DNA from: Salticus scenicus
Lineage: Eukaryota; Arthropoda; Arachnida; Araneae; Salticidae
NCBI GenBank assembly: GCA_963930645.1
Contig: OZ005649.1
Coordinates: 379,025,887 to 379,089,886 of the forward strand
DNA length: 64,000 bases
Reading direction: 5' to 3'
Position numbers and translations under genes: made by a program. The notes under the pieces were generated by a model, which was given only the letters and a program-made list of their open reading frames with translations, searched no databases and had not been told where the DNA came from. Positions 11,906 through 23,329 of the stretch are shown one piece after another. Position 1 is the stretch's first letter, and each line of letters starts with the position of its first letter.

Positions 11906-12152
11906 TTCTGCTAGTTAACTCCCTACCGCAACCCACGTTAAGGAACTTCGTTCCAGAAATAATTTTTCAAAACAAATAAGTTCATATAGAAAGCAATATC
12001 ATTGAAAAGATGTATAAAATTTTCAACACTATTGATAAACTTTTTTTTTATTTTTTTTTTAGAGTTATCGGTCACGCTGATTTGAAAAATACTATTTTGA
12101 GAAAAATGCGTTTTTAAATTTAGGTACATAAAAATTGAATAATTGCGGTAAC

Positions 12153-13696
12153 TTATTGATTAGTCAGCAATTCCAGCGCCGTATAATAATCCGTCGGTAT
12201 CCTCGCAGAACTCACTCTTTTTTTTTTTTTTTTTTTAATTCTCAGAAGTTCTTCTTGACATGCTTTTTTAGTCGATAACAAGTTGCGCTGATTTTCTCGA
12301 GTCACTCTCTGTTCATCTACTTTTTCTGCGTATAACTTACATTGTCTACCAATTATTATAACTAAACTGTTCATTACTTGTAAAAGCGATGTATACCCAT
12401 CATTGAAGAATCCAGCTGTTATATACGTGGCAATGGACTCTTCCCAGTTTCGTCTGCTCAATCATGTGATAGAGGAAAACGAATAATTGAATTCTGAGAA
12501 TCGAATTCAACTAAATATTGTTCTTAAGAACAAAAATATTAATATTTAATATAAAATAAAATAAAAATAATATTGTGCATTTGTAAACAGTAGAATAGTT
12601 GCATTTGTAAATTTAATAATGTTTTAAAAACACTTTATGTGTTTATTTTCAACTGTAAAAATCGATTTTTGTAGGTTGTAGTGTAACTGTAACATTAACT
12701 GATCTAGCAATAAATAATAGCTTGTTATTATAGAATGTTTATGGATTATAATTTGAAATTTTAAAATGTTTTCATTTCATTTAATTGCATAAAGGTGTTA
12801 CAACAAGTTACTTAACTTAGTTACTGTTCTAAATGTATTTACGACTTACGATGTTGCACTGTCACCGATTTAAGTACCAAAAGTCAGAGTATTTAACATG
12901 TTCTTCATGAACATCAATAACGAATATAAACTGAATGATGATTGTAAATGTATACAGCAAACAAAAGATGATGAATAATGATATAAAATGGATTAAAAAT
13001 GATGATGTATAAAAAAATAACACAGATTAAATACGACTGATCAAAAATAAGAATAGAAAATATGTTATTTCAGCAATCGCTATAGATAAACAAGACTTCG
13101 TCTGCTATTTGTTTTTTCTCTGAAGTAAGGTGGGAAGAGCCCATTTCAATGAATTTGGTGCTGACGGAGTGTAAGTGCTTTGGAATGAGACGCAAAACGG
13201 TTTTGCATTCTGCGTATGGCCACCCAAACATCTTTCAAGTAAGTCATCTCGAGATAAATATTCAAATATTGGCTGTATATATTTTTAGACTTCTGAACAT
13301 AGTGGTGCAGAGTGTTTAATCAGGTTTACATTTTATCCAGAAGCTTCAGCTTTTCGCCACTTGCACCAGCTGTCGGGACTCGGTAGACAGTCCTCATGTC
13401 TTGGATTTCTATTCTTGGATTTCTATTCGCACATATGATGGTAAGTGGCCATTACAGCCTTTTACATATCCCGAAGGCTGTTGATATTTCTCCTAATAGC
13501 TAATCCGTACTATAAGGATTTTTTTTTTTTTTCTTTTTAAATTAGAGCTTCGGTTAGTTTGCCCTTTCCTCGAAGATGGTAATATTTTTTTAACTTTTCG
13601 GAGACGAGTACCCATCCTCTTCATAAAGTGGCCAATACGTTCATTTTTTATCACTTGCAAATCGTCACCAAACGGATTTACATAACTGTTTTTCAA
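12153..13696 (-). pseudogene. MULE-type (Mutator-like) transposase pseudogene
   Basis: Reading from high to low coordinates on the minus strand, several frames in series resemble one protein. At 13696-13500 there is an 'ERIGHFMKRMGTRLRKVKK' block. Around 13490-13410 come NINSLRD and KAVMATYHHMC. Then follow PDSWCKWRKAEASG (about 13380-13330) and FEYLSRDDLLERCLGGHTQN (about 13260-13200). From 12461 down to 12153 there is FFNDGYTSLLQVMNSL, then RQCKLYAEKVDEQRVTREN. These match in order the second half of a Mutator-like transposase family common in arthropod genomes. The reading is broken by frameshifts, stops and poly-A insertions (12219-12237), and the N-terminal half is missing. The product would have been a DNA transposase; this copy is dead. 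No terminal inverted repeats were found. A 16-bp duplication (ATTCTTGGATTTCTAT) lies at 13402-13430. Confidence 0.8.
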
Positions 13697-14002
13697 AATC
13701 TATTCAGCTTTGTACGCAAAGATTTATATATATATGTATTCAAGTTACTTTTTTTCTTATAAGTTGTTTTAAAGAAAACTGTTTGTCTAAGTGAATCTGC
13801 TTTCATAAATATTTTTTGATTTTAAAATATATCTAATTTTAATAATTGAAATTCTAATTTTTATTTTAATAATGCTCATTAGAATCTTATATTTGTATAT
13901 GAAAAATATTTGAAGTAAAATTTGGTATTATGTTTTGTCTTGTGTGAGTCTGATTTGGAGTATTAATTAACCTTACTGTGTCGGCTCTCAGTGGTTCAGT
14001 GG

Positions 14003-14430
14003 CAGTGATGCCAGATTGGGGATTTTGTCACCATTTTGGGGATTTTTGAGGCTTCTGTGGACAATTTTGGGGACCAAATGTTTGTGGGGACTTTTTTGGG
14101 GAATTCTAAAATTTTTGGGGACAAATCTGGGGAGTTCTTCAACTTTCTGTGAATGTTGGCAACGTAATGATTTATCCCTACGACTAGGGACTTTCTATAG
14201 CTTTATTGTTATTTAGGGATTTTTTTTCAAAATTTGTCTTCATTTGGGGAAAAAAAATCTGAGCTTTCTATAGCTTAAATTTAACTGATTTTTTTTTTTT
14301 TTTTGAAATTTTTTTTATTTTCTCGTTTTAGTAAAAACCAAGTTGGGGATTTTTTCGGAAAAAAAATCCTGATTTGGGGAAATTTGAAGACCTGTTTGGT
14401 GAAATAATTTTCGACCATCTGGCATCGCTG
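14003..14430. mobile_element. hAT-type MITE, copy 1
   Basis: Terminal inverted repeats are CAGTGATGCCAGATTGG (left) and the complement of CCATCTGGCATCGCTG (right), with the CAGTG start typical of hAT ends. The 428-bp body is rich in TTGGGGA motifs and nearly collinear with 14687-15124. Its own flanks do not form an 8-bp duplication. No transposase. Confidence 0.8.
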
Positions 14431-14686
14431 AACTAATAAGCATTACTAAAAAGAATCACTATGTAGGCCAGTTTAGAAATACTCTAATATTACTGATATT
14501 ACTAATATACTCTGATATTAATAAAGAAAATAAATGCCTACAACTATTCTTCGCTCTAAACACGTTTACAACGGTAAAATAAGCGAAACAAATTTCTACG
14601 CCTTGAGATTTTCGCAAAATTGATTTCCGTGAATTCCGGTAACCACGCAGTTCGCTCTGTTTATTTCCGCAGCACCTACTCCCGAG
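14431..14686. other. Spacer between the two hAT MITEs
   Basis: This 256-bp sequence is present once and has no relation to either MITE. It includes ACGCAGTTCGCTCTGTTTAT. If the two MITEs moved together, this is the cargo. Confidence 0.5.
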
Positions 14687-15124
14687 CAGTGATGCCAGAT
14701 TGGGGACTTTGTCTTCATTTTAGGGACTTTTGAGGCTTCTGGGGACAATTTTGGGGACCAAATATTTGTGGGGACTTTTTTGGGGAATTCTAAAAGTTTT
14801 GGGGACAAATCTGGGGAGTAGTTCAACTTTCTGTCAATGTTGGCAACGTAATGATTTATCCCCACGACCAGGGATTTTGAATATCTTTATTGTTATTTGG
14901 GGATTTTTTTTTTTCAAATTGCCTTCATTTGGGAAAAAATCTGAGCTTAAATCCACTTAAATCTGCTTGATATATATATATATATATTTTTTTTTTTGAA
15001 AAAAAAAAATTATTTTTCCTTTTTAGTAGAAATCAAGTTGGGGATTATTTCGAGAAAACCCCCTGATTTGGGGAAATTTGAAGATCTGTTTGGGGAAATA
15101 ATTTTTGACCATCTGGCATCACTG
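14687..15124. mobile_element. hAT-type MITE, copy 2
   Basis: Same ends as copy 1 (CAGTGATGCCAGAT ... ATCTGGCATCACTG) in the same orientation, with a diverged body. The right flank matches the left flank of copy 1 and not its own left flank. Confidence 0.8.
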
Positions 15125-15264
15125 TTTAGTGGTAAGGTGCTCGCGTGCTTCGAAGACGTGTCAGATTTGATTCTCGTTCGGTCCGTAGAAAAAAAGAAGT
15201 TGCATAGTGTATACGATTTTTTAAGGAAAAAAAAAAGAAAACGGCCATAAGTGTTAAATAACAT

Positions 15265-15924
15265 AGACTATTGCCAGTCTTAATAGAGAATAAAAAATCT
15301 TTCTTTTTAAAAAAGAAATTTTTACTGTTTAGAATTTTGTTACGTTTTGGAATGTTCAAAGCGTGATATGTAAGTCTTTAAGATTCAGATATCACTTTTT
15401 AAATTTCAGAGAGTACGGATGCTTTAACTTGCATTAAATGCAGATGACGTTTTTTCTGAAAAAGAGCTTTTACAGAAATTCATTACGTATTTCCGGACGT
15501 AGATCTCGGTAGAATTTAATTAATATTTCATGTAAATCAAGTTTAATATAAGGATTTGTGAATAAATTTAATAAACATATAATCATAAAAAAAAAAAACT
15601 TAAGTTGAAAGTTTTAGGTAGTCCTAAAATAAAATTTAAAATAACAGAAATAAAATGAAATGAAAAAGAAAGAAAGAAGAAGAAGAATTTATGTATAAAT
15701 ATGTCGAGAAGAAACTGTGAGAAAGAACCACCTGGCAAATGCATAGAAACAACTCAGTATATATTTTTGACCTCAAGCACTAGATCATAAGATAGATATT
15801 TTCTTTGTGTTCTACGTAAAGAAATAAACTTTTTATAGCAAAATTGTAAAAATAATACATTTTAATAGTTCGGGAAATTTAATGTGTACTATCAAAAATA
15901 AATTTTGACTTAGTTAAAATAAAA

Positions 15925-15965
<41 letters not shown>

Positions 15966-15976
15966 TAGATAAATTA
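15265..15976. other. AT-rich stretch ending in a (TA)n run
   Basis: No gene. A (TA)n microsatellite occupies 15930-15962, followed by GATAGATA. Confidence 0.6.
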
Positions 15977-16135
15977 TAAATTATATACTAATATTATAAA
16001 TGCGAAAGTTTGGATGAATGATTGTTACTCAATCACGCCACAACGGCTAAACGGATCTGGCTGAAATTTGGTAGAGAGGTAGATAATAGTCTGGAATAGG
16101 ACATAGGCTACTATACCGGAAATTTGATTAGATTT
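15977..16135 (+). mobile_element. Helitron-like 5' end, candidate
   Basis: TATACTAATATTATAAATGC followed by GAAAGTTTGGATGAATG, then CACGCCACAACGGCTAAACG, resembles a 5' segment seen in many arthropod Helitron-like repeats. No matching hairpin-CTAG end was found close downstream. Only the motif supports the call. Confidence 0.45.
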
Positions 16136-16433
16136 CTTTAAAATTAATAAAAATATGAAAATAATAAACTGGTAATTGCCTTAATATAAGCCATTTAAAT
16201 TTTTAATTGTTACTAAAAAAGTTTACGAGGTATTTTTATTTATTTATTCAACATAAAATGAAATATGCTTTCACGCGAAAAATAAAAAAAATACTAAATG
16301 TTAAATTGGTGAATGAGAAAATGACATCTTTATAACTTTAAAATAAAATAGTTATAATACAAATCTAGCATGTTTCTTCTGAATTTTATTTCATAGCATT
16401 TTTTTTATATACTTCAACTTTAGATTCTTTTTT

Positions 16434-17995
16434 ACTTCCTTATACAAAGTATAAGGAAGTATAGTAATCCCGATTTGCGAAATGGATTTTGTATTTCACA
16501 TTGCTCGAAAACGAATGATCGCTGAATGTTGCCAATTTATACGTGTGACTGTCATGATGTATAGTTGTACACCTGCAAGTGTCGTCTGAACACGAGCTCT
16601 CGTTTTAGAGATATAAGCGATTTTACACGATTTTTCGTGACGTCTGTATGTGTGTGTGTGTGTCTCTCTGTGTGTGTGTGTGTGTATGTCGCATAACTCA
16701 AAAACGGTTGGACGTAGAAAGTTGCGAATTGGTACATAGGTTTGTTATAACATCTAGTTGTGCACCTCCCTTTTTGGAATTTGTATGATTTTCCGTTTTG
16801 GAGATATTTAGGAAAATTAGGTTCATAATGACAAAAATACATAGGTTTTGGCCATAATGTATCAAAAAACGGTAATAACTCAAAAACGGTTGAACGTAGA
16901 AAGTTGCGAATTGGTACATAGGTTTGTTATAACATATAGTTCTGCACCTCCCTTTTTGGACTTTGTATGATTTTCCATTTTGGAGATATTTAGGAAAATT
17001 AGGTTCATAATGACCAAATATACATTGGTTTTGGCCATAATGTATACAAAAACGGTAATACCTCAAAAACGGTTTGGACAAATCTTGCAATTTAACTGAC
17101 TTCCCGACTAGCTAGACATTTGAAACTTTCAGAAAAGCCCAGAACACGTTGACAATGCGTTTTTTTAATATTTTTGGCCAACTGTTTCCGATTCCTGCTG
17201 CCTTCGGCAGCGTTACCAGTACAAATCTTGCAATCGATTTTTAACTAACTTCCCGACTAGCTAGACATTTAAAACTTCCAGAAAAGCTCAGAACACGGTG
17301 ACAATGCATTTTTTAAATATTTTTAGCCAATTGCTTCGTGTCACTGCTGCCTTCAGCAGCGTTTATATGATTCAACAGAAAAATTATTTAACTAACTTCC
17401 CGACTAGTTAGAGATATTAAACTTCCAGAATAGTTCAGAAACACGGTGAAAATGCATTTTTTAACACTTTTATCCAATTGTTTCGGATCCGAAGTCCCCC
17501 CCCAAGGCCCAACTTTAACATGTCCCCCCAACTTTGACATGAGTCCCCCCCAAGATACAACGTTGACATGAGTCCCCCCCAAGGCACAACTTTGACATGA
17601 GTCCCCACCAAAGCGCAACTTTGACATGAGTCCCTTCCCCAAGGCACAACTTTGACATGAGTCCCCCCCCAAAGCACATGAGTCCCGCTCAAGGTACAAC
17701 TTTGACATGAGTCCCCCCCAAGGCACAACTTTGACATGAGTCCCCCCAAGGCGCAACTTTGAAAGGAGTCCCCTCAAGGCCCAACTTTGACATGAGTCCC
17801 CCCAAGGCCCAACTTTGACATGAGTCCCCCCCTCAAGGTACAACTTTGACATGAGTCCCCCCAAGGCCCAACTTTGACATGAGTCCCCCCAAGGCACAAC
17901 TTTTACATGAGTCCCCCCATGGCACAACTTTTACATGAGTCCCCCCCCCCAAGGCACAACTTTAAAATGAGTCCCCTCAAGGCACAATTTTATTT
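16434..17995 (+). repeat. Hairpin-headed modular element, copy 1
   Basis: It starts with a 27-bp perfect hairpin, ACTTCCTTATAC-AAA-GTATAAGGAAGT (16434-16460). Next come a unique leader, a (TG)n segment (16650-16686), and two copies of a ~188-bp module starting CATAACTCAAAAACGGTTG (16688, 16875). Three copies of a ~150-bp module follow, starting ACTTCCCGACTAGCTAGAC (17099, 17250, 17397). A C-rich minisatellite closes it. Nothing encodes a plausible protein. The 3' terminal motif is missing, as if truncated by the adjoining copy. Confidence 0.85.
17497..17993 (+). repeat. C-rich minisatellite array 1 (28-31 bp unit)
   Basis: About 17 copies of AAGGCACAACTTTGACATGA followed by GTCC and a C-run that varies from about 4 to 11. 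Unit length changes with the C-run. The minus strand is G-rich and, because units lack stop codons in all three minus frames, yields spurious repeated peptides (MSKLCLGG, SCQSCALGG, THVKVVPWGG). Confidence 0.9.
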
Positions 17996-18008
17996 TTTAT
18001 TTATTTTT

Positions 18009-19350
18009 ACTTCCTTATACAAAGTATAAGGAAGTATAGTAATCCCGATTTGCGAAATGGATTTTGTATTTCACATTGCTCGAAAACGAATGATCGCTGA
18101 ATGTTGCCAATTTATACGTGTGACAGTCATGATGTCTAGTTGCACACCTGCAAGTTTCGTCTTAACACGAGCTCTCGTTTTAGAGATATAAGCGACTTTA
18201 CACGATTTTTCGTGACGTCTGTATGTATGTGTGTCTGTGGGTGTGTGGGTGTAGGTCGCATAACTCAAAAACGGTTGGACGTAGAAAGTTGCGAATTGGT
18301 ACATAGGTTTGTTACAACATCTAGTTGTGCACCTCCCTTTTTGGACTTTATATGATTTTCCGTTTTGGAGATATTTAGGAAAATAAGGTTCATAATGGGC
18401 AAAATGTATCAAAAAACGGTAATAGCTCAAAAACGGTTTGGACAAATCTTGCAATTTGACTGACTTCTCGACTAGCTAGACATTTGAAATTTACAGAAAA
18501 GTTCGGAACACTTTGACATGAGTCCCCCCCCCAAGGCACAACTTTGACATGAGTCCCCCCCAAGGCACGACTTTGATATGAGTCCTCCCCAAGGCACAAC
18601 TTTGACATGAGTCCCCTCCCCAAGGCACGACTTTGACATGAGTCCCCCCCAAGGTACAACTTTGACATGAGTCCCTCCCCAAGGCACAACTTTGACATGA
18701 GTCCCCCAAGGCACAACTTTGACATGAGTCCCCCAAGGCACACGAGTCCCCCTCAAGGCACAACTTTGACATGAGTCCCCCCCAAGGTATAACTTTGACA
18801 TGAGTCCCTCCCCAAGGCACAACTTTGACATGAGTCCCCCAAGGCACAACTTTGACATGAGTCCCCCCCAAGGCACAACTTTGACATGAGTCCCCCCAAT
18901 GCACAACTTTGACATGAGTCCCCCCCCCCCCTAAGACACAACTTTGACATGAGTCCCCCCAAGGCACAACTTTGACATGAGTCCCCTCCCCAAGGTACAA
19001 CTTTGGCATGAGTCCCCCCCAAGGCACAACTTTGACATGAGTCCCCCCCAAGGTACAACTTTGACATGAGTCCCCCCCCCAAGGTACAACTTTGACATGA
19101 GTCCCCCCAAGGCACAACTTTGACATGAGTCCCCCCCCAAGGCACAACTTTGACATGAGTCCCCCCCAAGGCACAACTTTGACATGAGTCCCCTCAAGGC
19201 ACAATTTTATTTATTATTTTTTTTTACGTATGCATGCATTTTTTAAAAATATTTTTAGCCATATGTTTCGGCTCCAGTGACAATGTTTTTTAGCATTATG
19301 TATATTTCTAAAAGTGTATAAGGAAGTCATGTGGTGCCCACATCAGATTT
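18009..19350 (+). repeat. Hairpin-headed modular element, copy 2
   Basis: The same 27-bp hairpin (18009-18035), leader and TG-rich segment are present. There is only one CATAACTCAAAAACGG module (18258) and one CTAGCTAGAC module (18472), then minisatellite array 2. The right end, GTATAAGGAAGTCATGTGG then TGCCCACATCAGA (19316-19348), carries the inverted counterpart of the hairpin arm and probably marks the true 3' end of the family. Confidence 0.85.
18517..19207 (+). repeat. C-rich minisatellite array 2 (28-31 bp unit)
   Basis: About 24 copies of the same unit as array 1. Open frames of up to 237 codons on the minus strand are a by-product of stop-free repeats and shift frame with each change in C-run length. 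They are not annotated as genes. Confidence 0.9.
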
Positions 19351-19880
19351 TTTTTTTTTTTACGGATGAATCACGCTTGGCATAAAAGCTAATTCAGCAT
19401 TATATTAAAGGTATTTACTTATTAATAATTCTGGACATTTTTCGACAAGGACAGCCATTTAAAGCCAAGTAGCACATCAAAAATATAACTGAATTATAAA
19501 ATATTGAAAAAAAGAAAAGATAGAAAGAAATAAGAGCAATAATTACATAAATTATATTTCAGTTTAAAACGGCGACAAAAATTCAAAAGTTGCCAACGGG
19601 AGCTACATTAAGGCTGCACCATGATCAGGTTTACATATTAATTAATTAATTTATTTTTCTATATACCAACTACTATTAACGCAGCATGAAGTATATATAA
19701 CCACAAAATAATAATAATAATAATAATAATAATTGTCTCATGCGATAGACTTAGGCGATCATAGCATATTGTAATATTATATTTGGCTTGAAATTGCTGT
19801 CTTTTTATGGTTGATCGATTAAATCAAATAGATATAGGAAATAACATGAAAGCAAATGTACATCACGTATAGTGTTATAT
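19351..19880. other. AT-rich stretch with (AAT)n
   Basis: No gene. (AAT)n at 19708-19731. Confidence 0.6.
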
Positions 19881-20095
19881 GTAGCGGTTCATATGTAACT
19901 GGGATTCAAATATAAAAGGGGTACTTCAAAATTTTCGATATTGTCTGTATCGAAACTGTCATATATGATAAGTATTCACTAGTTCATATGTAACTAGGAT
20001 TCAAATATAAAAGGGCTACTTCAAAATTTTCGATACTGTCCGTATCGAAACTGTCATATATGATAAGCATTCACTAGTTCATATGTAACTGGGAT
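19881..20095 (+). repeat. 108-bp tandem pair related to 46.85 kb repeat
   Basis: TTCATATGTAACTGGGATTC, then CAAATATAAAAGGG, then TTTTCGATACTGTCCGTATC recur with a ~108-bp period (19886, 19983, partial from 20079). The TTTTCGATAC...GTATCGAAAC core is itself an inverted repeat. Homologous to 46851-46915. Confidence 0.8.
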
Positions 20096-20230
20096 TCTTT
20101 ATATATATAAAAGGCAATGTTTGTGCGTCTGTGTGTCTGTGTGTGGACAGCGTAGCGCAAAGACGGTAGCTCGGACAGTCACGTGTTTCGACATGAAGGT
20201 GCCCTCCGTGGGGTCCTTGTGCACCTCGAA
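20096..20230 (+). mobile_element. Helitron-like 5' end
   Basis: TCTTTATATATATAAAAGGC followed by AATGTTTGTGCGTCTGTGTG resembles the TC-starting 5' terminus of arthropod Helitrons. Unique sequence containing GACAGTCACGTGTTTCGACA follows. The matching hairpin-CTAG 3' end is not evident within several kb, so it may be truncated. Confidence 0.5.
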
Positions 20231-21345
20231 GCCCGATTTTTAAATTTTTGATTTGTTTTCTTTTAATTAATTAAAATATGAAAATATTAGCTTCATAATA
20301 GCTGTAAATATAGCCATTAAAATTTTATCCTTAATTTAATCGTTGCCAACTAAAAAAATTTGACGGGAAAATAAATACGTCTACTTAAACGGGAACAACA
20401 ACAAAAAAAAAATAAATAAATAAATAAATAGAATAAAAATAAATTATGCATGTAGATTTTTACTGTCAAGTTGTTATAAAAAAAAAAAAAATAATAATAA
20501 AAAAACTGCCCATGACGTCACATTTGACTGTTTGTTTACTACAATAAACTCTATGAACTATAAATTTATTTTATCAGTTTTATTTATAAATCCTACTAGG
20601 CAATTTTTTTAATTTTGTCGTTGAAATAAACCGAATGTTTTTCTCCAAAAAGTTTAATTTAGCAACAGCCATTTTAATCCATTTTAATTTAGCAATAGCC
20701 ATTTAAAGGAATTAAACCAAAATGATTTTTTTTTTGATCTAAATAGTTAATTTTATTGGAATAAAAACATGTAGTTTAAAAATAGAAAATTTACTTCAAG
20801 CACTATTTTAAGCCTAAAAACCATTAAAAATATAAACAGAATATGAAGAATTCTTACAAATTAACGAAAAAGTGTCCGATAAAAGTATCAGTACAATAGG
20901 GTTCCCCCTTTTATACAAGAAATTTTATTAAAGAAAAGAAAAAATCACTAATATGGTGACAAAAATTCAAAAGCCGACAAGAGAGAGATTTAATAAAGTT
21001 GTGTAGCACGGTAATGTTTACATATTTACTTATTTTTATATACCAATCACTACACTAATTTATAATACAAATATACGAGCTGCTGTGTGTGACTGTACTT
21101 GCACGGTGTCCAGTAGAAATATTTGATTAATTTAAATTAATATTTAAATGAATAAATAAAAATAAGAATACGTTTAATGAGAAATATATATAACCATGAA
21201 AATATTAGTTGTGTAAAATGTGGCAGAAATAGTGCTCATAGCATATTGTTATAAAGGACTAATTCTTTGCCCGGATCATTAGCACCGTTGCAATATGAAA
21301 GCAGTTTTATAGGCGAAGTGAAAATAAAAGGGCAATTCATTCATT
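20231..21345. other. AT-rich stretch, possibly Helitron interior
   Basis: No coding frame. It includes a short local duplication near 20650-20705 (TTTAGCAACAGCCATTT / TTTAGCAATAGCCATTT). Confidence 0.5.
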
Positions 21346-21369
21346 GACTTTCAGTAGGGTCAACCTTGG

Positions 21370-21640
21370 CGACAAACTTGATGAGTGGTCGACCGTATTT
21401 GCCCAACAAAACCCATACTGATGGGCTAGTGATGGCCTACTGTTGGCAGCCTGCACTTGCCAGCAGTTGTAGGTTGCCACTTGTAGGTAAAGTAATGGCC
21501 CGTTTATGGCTGCCAGCAATGATGGAATTCGACAGTAAAAAGACTGATGGGCCGGGATTGGCACATTTATAGATGGCCTCCTGAATGCTTTTAGGACAAG
21601 GGTAACTCTATGTTTGCCACATTGTGGCCACAATGAATAG
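21370..21640 (+). repeat. Degenerate TGGCCCA/TGCCAGCA repeat block
   Basis: Moderate-GC block with irregular repeats of GATGGCC, GTTGGCAGCCTG and TTGCCAC elements. It is related in motif to the clearer array at 45530-46210. Frames on both strands are repeat by-products. Confidence 0.6.
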
Positions 21641-22005
21641 GGCCAATAGACGAAATATTGCTGGCAAGTTGTAATTGCATAAAAATGAGGTGGTAATCGG
21701 CTTTTCTTGCTTGGTTAAGGGAAATTCGGTCACATTTTTTATATAATTTGAAACTGAGAATTTATATGGCCTTCATATATGCACACGCACAAAGTCTCTG
21801 GTTCTATTATCAAACATGGATTTTTCACCTTGTTACTAGCTGCATTTGCGCTATGTATTTTTTCTGTTTTTTTTCATGCAATATGTATTATTTCATTATT
21901 TTCATTACCCAACTACTGCAGCTAAAGAGAGTATATGTACTCGATCAAAAAATTCGATATCGCGATTTTATCTGATTTATATGTTTTAAAGTTTCCTAAA
22001 TCTCC

Positions 22006-22043
<38 letters not shown>

Positions 22044-22045
22044 GT

Positions 22046-23003
22046 GGGGGGGGGGGGATTAAAATTTTCAGTGTGTATGTATGTATGTATGTGGGGCCCT
22101 TTTGACCTTTATCATATAACCGAAACTAATAAATATAGAATGACTAAATTTCAGAATTTGAGACAGGTCTGGTAAATATATTAAATTTCCAAGTTTTGGT
22201 GAAAATATAAAAATAATGTATAAAAAGACTGTGAGTCCATATCTCAAAAACGGCTCTAACGATTTTCTTCGATGTTGCTATATAAACACCCTATTAGATG
22301 TCCTGTATATATGTGTGTTGTAGAAATCTTCTGACTTCTCATACCTCCGAAACTAATAACTATAGAACGATTAAACTTCAGCATTAATAACAGGTCTGGT
22401 GTACATATGGAATTTCCAAATTTTGGTGAAAATATGAAAACCAGAAGAGGGGCTGTGAGTCTGAATCTCAAAAACAGCTCTAAAGATTTTCTTCAAAGTT
22501 GCTATATAAACACCCTGTTAGGTATTCTTTCGGATGCTTTAGTTGGTTCGTTCAGGAAATTTGATAGGCAACATGTATGAGCAGCTGAAGATGAGGTCTC
22601 GCTAGTGCGTTTCTTTAAAAACGGCTGTATAGTTTTCTTTCAAACTCGTCATATTAACGCCGTTTTCGATATTCTTTCATGTGTAATAGTTTTTTTCCAG
22701 TCAACAATTGAGATTTCTAAGATTTGGTGAAAGTTAGTATCTCAAAATCTGTTCGAGTGACTTTCTTGAAAGTTGCTTTAAAAAAAAAAAAATTAAGATA
22801 TCCTTTTTCATGTATTGCGGGGATATTACAGAAAATTTGACAGTCATCTTGATTAGGTAGGTGAAGGTCTAAGTCTAATTTGAATTGCTTAACATAGGTT
22901 TACATAGCAGTACTCGTTATCTTACCTCTTAATCTCCAACCTGTATTTATAATATTAAATTTCAGGGTAAGAGAAAGTCGTGTGAGGGACACACCAGATT
23001 ATT
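22046..23003 (+). repeat. Tandem ~227-bp module element with family 3' end
   Basis: Begins near a G-run (22046-22059) and a (TATG)n run (22075-22092). GAAACTAATAA-type modules start at 22122 and 22349, each containing CTCAAAAACGGCTCTAACGA-like text, with a decayed third at about 22560-22780. It ends with GAGAAAGTCGTGTGAGGGAC then ACACCAGA (22971-22999), comparable to the ends at 19316 and 34929. Confidence 0.75.
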
Positions 23004-23329
23004 TAATAATATTCTATATTTTTAACGAAAATTTTTATAATTCAGCTCGCTGCATAGAAATATGTATGTCTGTGTGAATATTTATAAATATTTGTTTGTT
23101 GTTTAAATAATAATTAATTACTACTTATTTAATTTCTGATCTAATTAGAAAAATGAAAATGTAGAAAATTTAATTTCCGATTACACACGTGCTAATACAT
23201 CTGCGAAAACTTCCCACAGTAAAACCTTATCAATATGCATCCCGTCCACGCTTAATGAACGGATTTCTTTTTTCTTTTTTTAATAGCTGCACTTGAAGCA
23301 TCTGCTTTAAAATAAATAGCGGGAAAAAT

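Larger units (their letters stand above)
13983..15190 (+). mobile_element. tRNA-like sequence split by a composite hAT insertion
   Basis: Left of the insertion is GGCTCTCAGTGGTTCAGTGG (13983-14002); right of it, from 15125, is TTTAGTGGTAAGGTGCTCGC. Joining the two sides recreates an A-box-like TGGTTTAGTGG, with a B-box-like TTTGATTCTCG about 40 bp on. This suggests a tRNA-derived SINE or tRNA pseudogene. The immediate flanks TTCAGTGG and TTTAGTGG differ at one of 8 positions, matching the 8-bp duplication made by hAT transposases. The tRNA identity is uncertain. Confidence 0.6.

Noticed and set aside
17388..19204. Long minus-strand frames rich in Gly, Cys, Ser and Val as a silk-like or structural protein
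   Set aside because: All three frames are open because the 28-31 bp unit lacks minus-strand stops; unit length changes shift the frame, so no single repeated protein is maintained.
17497..19207. CRISPR array
   Set aside because: There are no unique spacers; the whole unit repeats with only C-run variation in a eukaryotic context.
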